Assembly (NCBI GenBank): GCA_025758045.1
Contig: CP107208.1
Coordinates: 1,488,001-1,552,000 of the forward strand
Length of the DNA stretch: 64,000 bases
Reading direction: 5' to 3'
Origin: Oscillospiraceae bacterium
GTDB taxonomy: Bacteria; Bacillota; Clostridia; Oscillospirales; Ruminococcaceae
In this document: piece after piece, positions 60,701 through 64,000 of the stretch
How positions within the stretch are numbered: the stretch's first letter is position 1
Layout of the letters: each line of letters starts with the position of its first letter
Program-made: the position numbers and the translations under genes
Notes under the pieces: generated by a model
Database searches by the model: none
The model's input: only the letters and a program-made list of their open reading frames with translations
What the model was told of the DNA's origin: nothing

Positions 60701-63700
60701 AAAACAAAATTGCGCTGCTGCAGCAGTTGAGCCAGACCGGGGACGGCACCCCCCGCTATGCCGATTTCGTGGGCGGCGTGGCCGGATGCAACGGCACCCA
60801 CGGTCAGATCAGCTGGCAGGCCGAGTCCGACAAGGGGGCCGTCCTGGGCGCGGTGCTGTACGGCGGCAGCTTTGTAGGCGGCGTGGCGGGCTGCAACGAC
60901 GCCACCGCCACCATCACAAACAGCCAAGCCACCATCCTCAGCGTCACCGGCACCATCGTGGCCACCGGCGACTGCGTGGGCGGCGTCATCGGCCTGAACG
61001 GCGCGGCCAGCCTGCCCACCGTGCAGGTCAGCGCCAACCGCATCGAGGGCGTCCACTTTGTGGGCGGCGTCATCGGCGCCAACCTGCCCGCGAACGAATT
61101 CAAATTTGTCAACGCCGGCGGCGCGGCGGCCAACGCCGCCACCATCGGCACCGGACGCATCGTGGCCGACGGCGTGGCGGGCGGTATGATCGGCTACAAC
61201 CGCGTAGTCAACGCAGATACGCTGAAAAACGCCCTGCAGAACAAGAACGGCACCATCGCGGCCGACCTGCAGACCTTGCTGCCTAAGTTCAGCAGCGGCA
61301 ACGCCCTCGACGAGCCGACGCTGAACCCTAGCGGCAGTGCCATCACCCTGACGAGCCTGAGCAACCAGTTCAACATTTACGCCAACGCCTACGTGGGCGG
61401 CATCATCGGCTACAACGCAGCCGACACCACCCTCACGCTGGAAAACGCCAGCAACGGCAACCAGAGCCAGGCACAGTCCTACGGCGGCCTGGCCCTCAGC
61501 CCCAGGGCTGACGCGGCCAACGGCGGGGCCTATATCTTGGACAGCGGTGTCTCGCTGGGCGAGCTGGACCCCGACCACAACGGCTACTTTGCGGGCGGCA
61601 TCATCGGCTGCACTACGGCCAAAACCACGCTGAATCATTGCACCAACTACGGCGGCGTGCAGCACCCCGTAGCCGCAGGCGGCCTGACCGGCGTCAACAA
61701 CGGCACCATCACCAACGGCCGGATGGTCAACTCCATGGGCAGCCAGCAGGAGGGCTACCGCTACCTGGGCGGCATCGCGGGCATCAACAACGGCACCATC
61801 ACCAACTCCGCCCCGGCGGAAAGCAGCAGCATCCGCGGCGGGCTGGACATCGGCGGCGTGGCCGGTTATAACAGTAAATCCGGCGTTATTACGCTGGAAA
61901 ATGCCGGCGGCAATGTCTACGGCATCACCGCCACCGGCGGCGTGGCAGGCTATAACCTGGGCACCGTCACCGCCAAGAGCGTGACGGTAAAGGTCAGCGG
62001 CACCACCCAGACCGGCGGTGTGGCGGGCTTGAATGCGGCATCTGGCACGATTGGCCAGGACCCGACGGACCCGGGCAGCATATCCATCACCGTGCAAAAC
62101 GGCACGACCGTTTCCTCCACCACCCAGGGCGGCGGCGTAGCAGGCCGCAACGAGGGCCTGATCCAGAACGCCACGAACCGCGCAGGCTCTATCCAGGTGG
62201 TAAACCAGTATGCGGGCGGCATTGCCGGCAGCAACAGCGGCCGCATCTACGGCTGCATGCACGCAGCCAGCGGCAACCGTGTGCTGTATACCGGCGGTGG
62301 CTTTGCAGGCGGCATCGCCGGCTGCAACGAGGTCGGCGGCAAGCTGGAGAACGTTACCATGAACGGCAGCGTTACAGCAGCCAACGGCGAAGCCGGCGGC
62401 GTGACCGCCCATAACTACGGCAACATCACAATGTCCCGGGTCTACGGCTCGGATATTCGCGGCACGTCGGACGCCATCGGCGGCATTACAGCCTGCAACG
62501 AAGCCGGTGCAGTGATCAGCGATGCGAACCTGTTCAATATGGCAAATTTCGGCGGCGACGTGCGCCTGTACGGCCCGGCTACCCGGGTGGGCGGCCTGGT
62601 CGGCTATAACGCAGGCTCCCTCAGCAAGGGCAATGTGCGTGCGGATTCCCTCAGCCTTGCCAACCTGACGGCCGGCGACAGCACTGTCACGGCGGGCGGC
62701 GCACTGGGCGAAAACACCGGCACGGCTGAGAACGTGACCGTAAGCACCAACCTGCAGGACAGCATGGCAAAATATCTCAACCTGGGCGGCGTTGCTGGCA
62801 GCAGCAGCGGCACCTTAAGTGCGTGCAGCTATACGGGCGCCATCGGTAAGGATAACGGCTTTACCACCGTGGGCAGCACCGTGGGCGGCATCGTGGGCAG
62901 CAACGACGTGGTGTATAACACCGACGGCACGGCCGCCGCCACCGGCAAGGTGAAGGACTGCAAGGTCGGCTATATCGAGCTGAAAGTGCAGGGTGCCTCC
63001 AACGTGGGCGCCAGCCAGGACGCTGCCACCAAGATGAACAGCGCCGCCCATATCGGCGGTATCGTGGGCCGCAACCGCGGCGAGATCATCGGCAGCACCG
63101 TCGGCACCAAAGACAAAACGGGTAGTATCATCACCGCCCGCAGCGGCTTTGTGGGCGGCGTGGCCGGCTCCAACAGCGGCAGCATCTCCACCAGCGGCGG
63201 CCTGGACACACAGCCCCTTGTAAAACAGATCAACGCCTGGCTGGATGTGCCCTATAAAGACGAGACCACCACCGACGAAAACGGCAACGAAGTCACTGCC
63301 CAAGTGGTAGACACCGACAAACAGAACGCCAACCTGAACCAGATGGTCCGCGTACTGACCGGCAAGGCCAGCGGTGAGGCAGAGAAAAAACTGCAGACCG
63401 ACTTTAAGGCCATGCAGGGCTTTGATACCCTGACCTATGGCGATAAAAACTATAATACAGTTTATACCAACCGCAGCGTCAACCAGCTGCTGGTCTCGCT
63501 GCGGGGCAGCACCAGCCATGGCAACGGCCTGGCCGACGGTTACCTGGGCGGCATCACCGGCTTTAACGATGTCACCGGCCAGATCACCAACAGTGCCAGC
63601 GGCCAGTGGTTCGTCTACGCCGATAACATCAACCAGAGCTGGGGCGCCGTGGGCGGCGTCATCGGCCAGAACGAATCCAATGCGGATTCCACCAGCGGCC

Positions 63701-64000
63701 TGGTCAACTTTGCCGCCGTGCGCCGCTTTGTGCGCGGCACGCGGGGAACGGCGGATGACAATATCAACGCTAATAATGACCGCTATGCTACCACCAAAGG
63801 TGACAATGCAGCAGATAACTATGTAGGCGGCGTTATTGGTACGCAGGAAAACCGCACCGGCGACCGCTGGACGCTGGAAAAATGTGTCAATATTGGCACG
63901 GTGTTCAACAGCCGCTCCAACAACGCGGGTGGTGTGCTGGCCTACTGGCTCAGCTACGGCGGTACGCTGACCAACTGCTATAACTTTGGCGAGATCACCA
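57760..64000 (+). CDS. Giant prepilin-like GLUG-repeat protein (3' end outside window)
   Basis: Open for more than 2,080 codons without a stop. Starts at GTG 57760 (GAGG seven bases upstream). The leader KEIKQKLRTARG is followed by the class III prepilin site G17/F18 (FTMVELMVVLLILGILAAL), with Glu at +5: a PilD substrate. A pilin-like head (to about 150) and two beta-rich domains follow. From about residue 520 there are roughly 34 copies of a GG(I/V)(A/V)GxN-centred GLUG motif, as in M26 IgA protease-type and other surface adhesins. Probably an adhesive pilus-tip or pilus-anchored protein made with the adjacent T4P machine. Confidence 0.88.
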   Translation, partial: MLPIIKEIKQKLRTARGFTMVELMVVLLILGILAALAGTGLIAYVRLARFERNESGARTVFQTAQIALTRKDTSGDMDTFLTELREVGTLGDHFSADGLSEQFGDGAAEKANAFNSQIYALYYDKANPDSDASRMVRGLLDPYVYDESLFNASIVVEVDSLTGQVYSAFYDTASDKLRFASDDGADGAMLIDDRSYGHRRGDSLVGYYSAEDTVNVVALSQTRLKVKNPQLINNETLTLNWSGNSKNGDIDTIHDAEFYDATTNEPLFKLEIEWSRVLADPTHNNAQIKVYRPNADGNGWSETYQDYTFPLSYSKGRFILTLDAMCDANLLRAAENDGADLSSTKTTLFSITRLTDNVPKDVYVKMKARPNANFQDLYTESKPQQSNTENTLFAAGSNASGGTLKYFRHLYNLRWVNSGEYAFTGKNTALDWTDGGVTVYCSPEKKNAEPVAKVPSRTGEIVAWPTIPAIGKDVTLNGSTGGSGQVIISNLQLRGSSIAAVERKYAGEAAYKARDHYLGLVGENNGTLKNITLRDPDVQINAEVRSAGEQNADTAMAMDANGTQYLQALADIDPDYRTEIWSVGALAGVDTGSLTNCTVDRSSRRGAEAKVTAVLTFSSKTTGVNRVDGTSYKDEPHGIGGLVGFAMPKTGAKLTGLTLDQNVTVAGIFQDEDAANNSGADTGTSADTAEKERYNAIANENESQTLWRAVGVGGVAGVLDATNLTGTRNAENLKDITNKSTVVGNAFVGGITGNLYSTTENDSANTLTGLANQGTVLAGANYQGSTAGQSRVLGQFFGGIAGYARSLVLDECHSATRSGLSETTLTNLVQAGYNADGTLNENSPLKGDFVGGLVGFGRDVQMTNCYTESGYVLGRSFVGGFVGGFVGSNLYTRGGTNNSYVFGNRYVGGIVSVNGLNSTIENMTNKGLVAGLGANAAYVGGIAGVNDAAWGKQDSAALAKNETAKLVDSVNSMSTVEVTDKNKIALLQQLSQTGDGTPRYADFVGGVAGCNGTHGQISWQAESDKGAVLGAVLYGGSFVGGVAGCNDATATITNSQATILSVTGTIVATGDCVGGVIGLNGAASLPTVQVSANRIEGVHFVGGVIGANLPANEFKFVNAGGAAANAATIGTGRIVADGVAGGMIGYNRVVNADTLKNALQNKNGTIAADLQTLLPKFSSGNALDEPTLNPSGSAITLTSLSNQFNIYANAYVGGIIGYNAADTTLTLENASNGNQSQAQSYGGLALSPRADAANGGAYILDSGVSLGELDPDHNGYFAGGIIGCTTAKTTLNHCTNYGGVQHPVAAGGLTGVNNGTITNGRMVNSMGSQQEGYRYLGGIAGINNGTITNSAPAESSSIRGGLDIGGVAGYNSKSGVITLENAGGNVYGITATGGVAGYNLGTVTAKSVTVKVSGTTQTGGVAGLNAASGTIGQDPTDPGSISITVQNGTTVSSTTQGGGVAGRNEGLIQNATNRAGSIQVVNQYAGGIAGSNSGRIYGCMHAASGNRVLYTGGGFAGGIAGCNEVGGKLENVTMNGSVTAANGEAGGVTAHNYGNITMSRVYGSDIRGTSDAIGGITACNEAGAVISDANLFNMANFGGDVRLYGPATRVGGLVGYNAGSLSKGNVRADSLSLANLTAGDSTVTAGGALGENTGTAENVTVSTNLQDSMAKYLNLGGVAGSSSGTLSACSYTGAIGKDNGFTTVGSTVGGIVGSNDVVYNTDGTAAATGKVKDCKVGYIELKVQGASNVGASQDAATKMNSAAHIGGIVGRNRGEIIGSTVGTKDKTGSIITARSGFVGGVAGSNSGSISTSGGLDTQPLVKQINAWLDVPYKDETTTDENGNEVTAQVVDTDKQNANLNQMVRVLTGKASGEAEKKLQTDFKAMQGFDTLTYGDKNYNTVYTNRSVNQLLVSLRGSTSHGNGLADGYLGGITGFNDVTGQITNSASGQWFVYADNINQSWGAVGGVIGQNESNADSTSGLVNFAAVRRFVRGTRGTADDNINANNDRYATTKGDNAADNYVGGVIGTQENRTGDRWTLEKCVNIGTVFNSRSNNAGGVLAYWLSYGGTLTNCYNFGEIT

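Noticed and set aside
59311..62412. 1,033-codon open frame on the minus strand
   Set aside because: It is a shadow of the GLUG-repeat gene. GC-rich Gly/Asn/Val codons leave few antisense stops, there is no ribosome site, and the product is low-complexity Ala/Val/Gly/His.

Overview
The window is high-GC DNA of Firmicutes character. It has Gram-positive style Shine-Dalgarno sites, a T-box ahead of thrS, a HPr/enzyme I pair, CidA/LrgA-LrgB proteins and a type IV pilus cluster without any visible outer-membrane secretin. Gene content and the repeat-rich intergenic regions suggest a gut Oscillospiraceae of the Faecalibacterium/Gemmiger/Subdoligranulum group. This is inference from gene style; no rRNA is present to confirm it. 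No tRNA, rRNA or CRISPR array was seen.

Layout. 1-31 kb is host chromosome: thrS (partial) with its T-box; a membrane acyltransferase; a polar amino-acid ABC transporter whose binding-protein and permease genes are separated by a MITE-like palindrome; ptsH-ptsI; a HAD phosphatase; a gamma-carbonic anhydrase-like protein; a Gfo/Idh oxidoreductase; an M23/SpoIIQ-like protein; a zinc/cadmium-type efflux operon (ArsR-type sensor, HMA chaperone, P-type ATPase); uraA with a leader terminator; a thioesterase; a YejK/NdpA-like protein; lrgA-lrgB; a split transketolase; and a cardiolipin synthase. At 24.8-29.4 kb lies a tightly coupled three-gene cassette: a radical SAM/SPASM enzyme, a two-span membrane protein with a nine-Cys tail, and a double AAA+ ATPase. 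It looks like a dedicated modification system of unknown function. prfC and a YitT protein follow.

32.6-48.8 kb is a reduced siphophage-type prophage. It has a RepA-like ATPase on the minus strand, a sigma-like activator, a truncated small terminase, the large terminase, a frameshifted portal, capsid, connectors, tail, tape measure, hub, M23 lysin and holin. There is no integrase, repressor, protease or recognisable scaffold. Host-type repeats have invaded it, so it is probably an old, decaying or domesticated element.

49.4-57.5 kb is a minus-strand type IV pilus operon (accessory membrane protein, pilD, pilC, pilM, pilN, pilO, pilB, pilT). Divergent from it, and running off the window end, is one open frame of more than 2,080 codons. 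It starts with a class III prepilin signal and continues into about 34 GLUG-type repeats: a giant pilin-like adhesin that the adjacent machinery could export.

Running through everything is a dense set of intergenic repeats. A ~255-bp element is present in five near-complete copies whose predicted stems covary while loops stay constant, which is strong evidence for a selected RNA (or DNA) structure. Shorter versions of its first two hairpins serve as gene-end terminators. There are also two MITE families and a short palindromic repeat.
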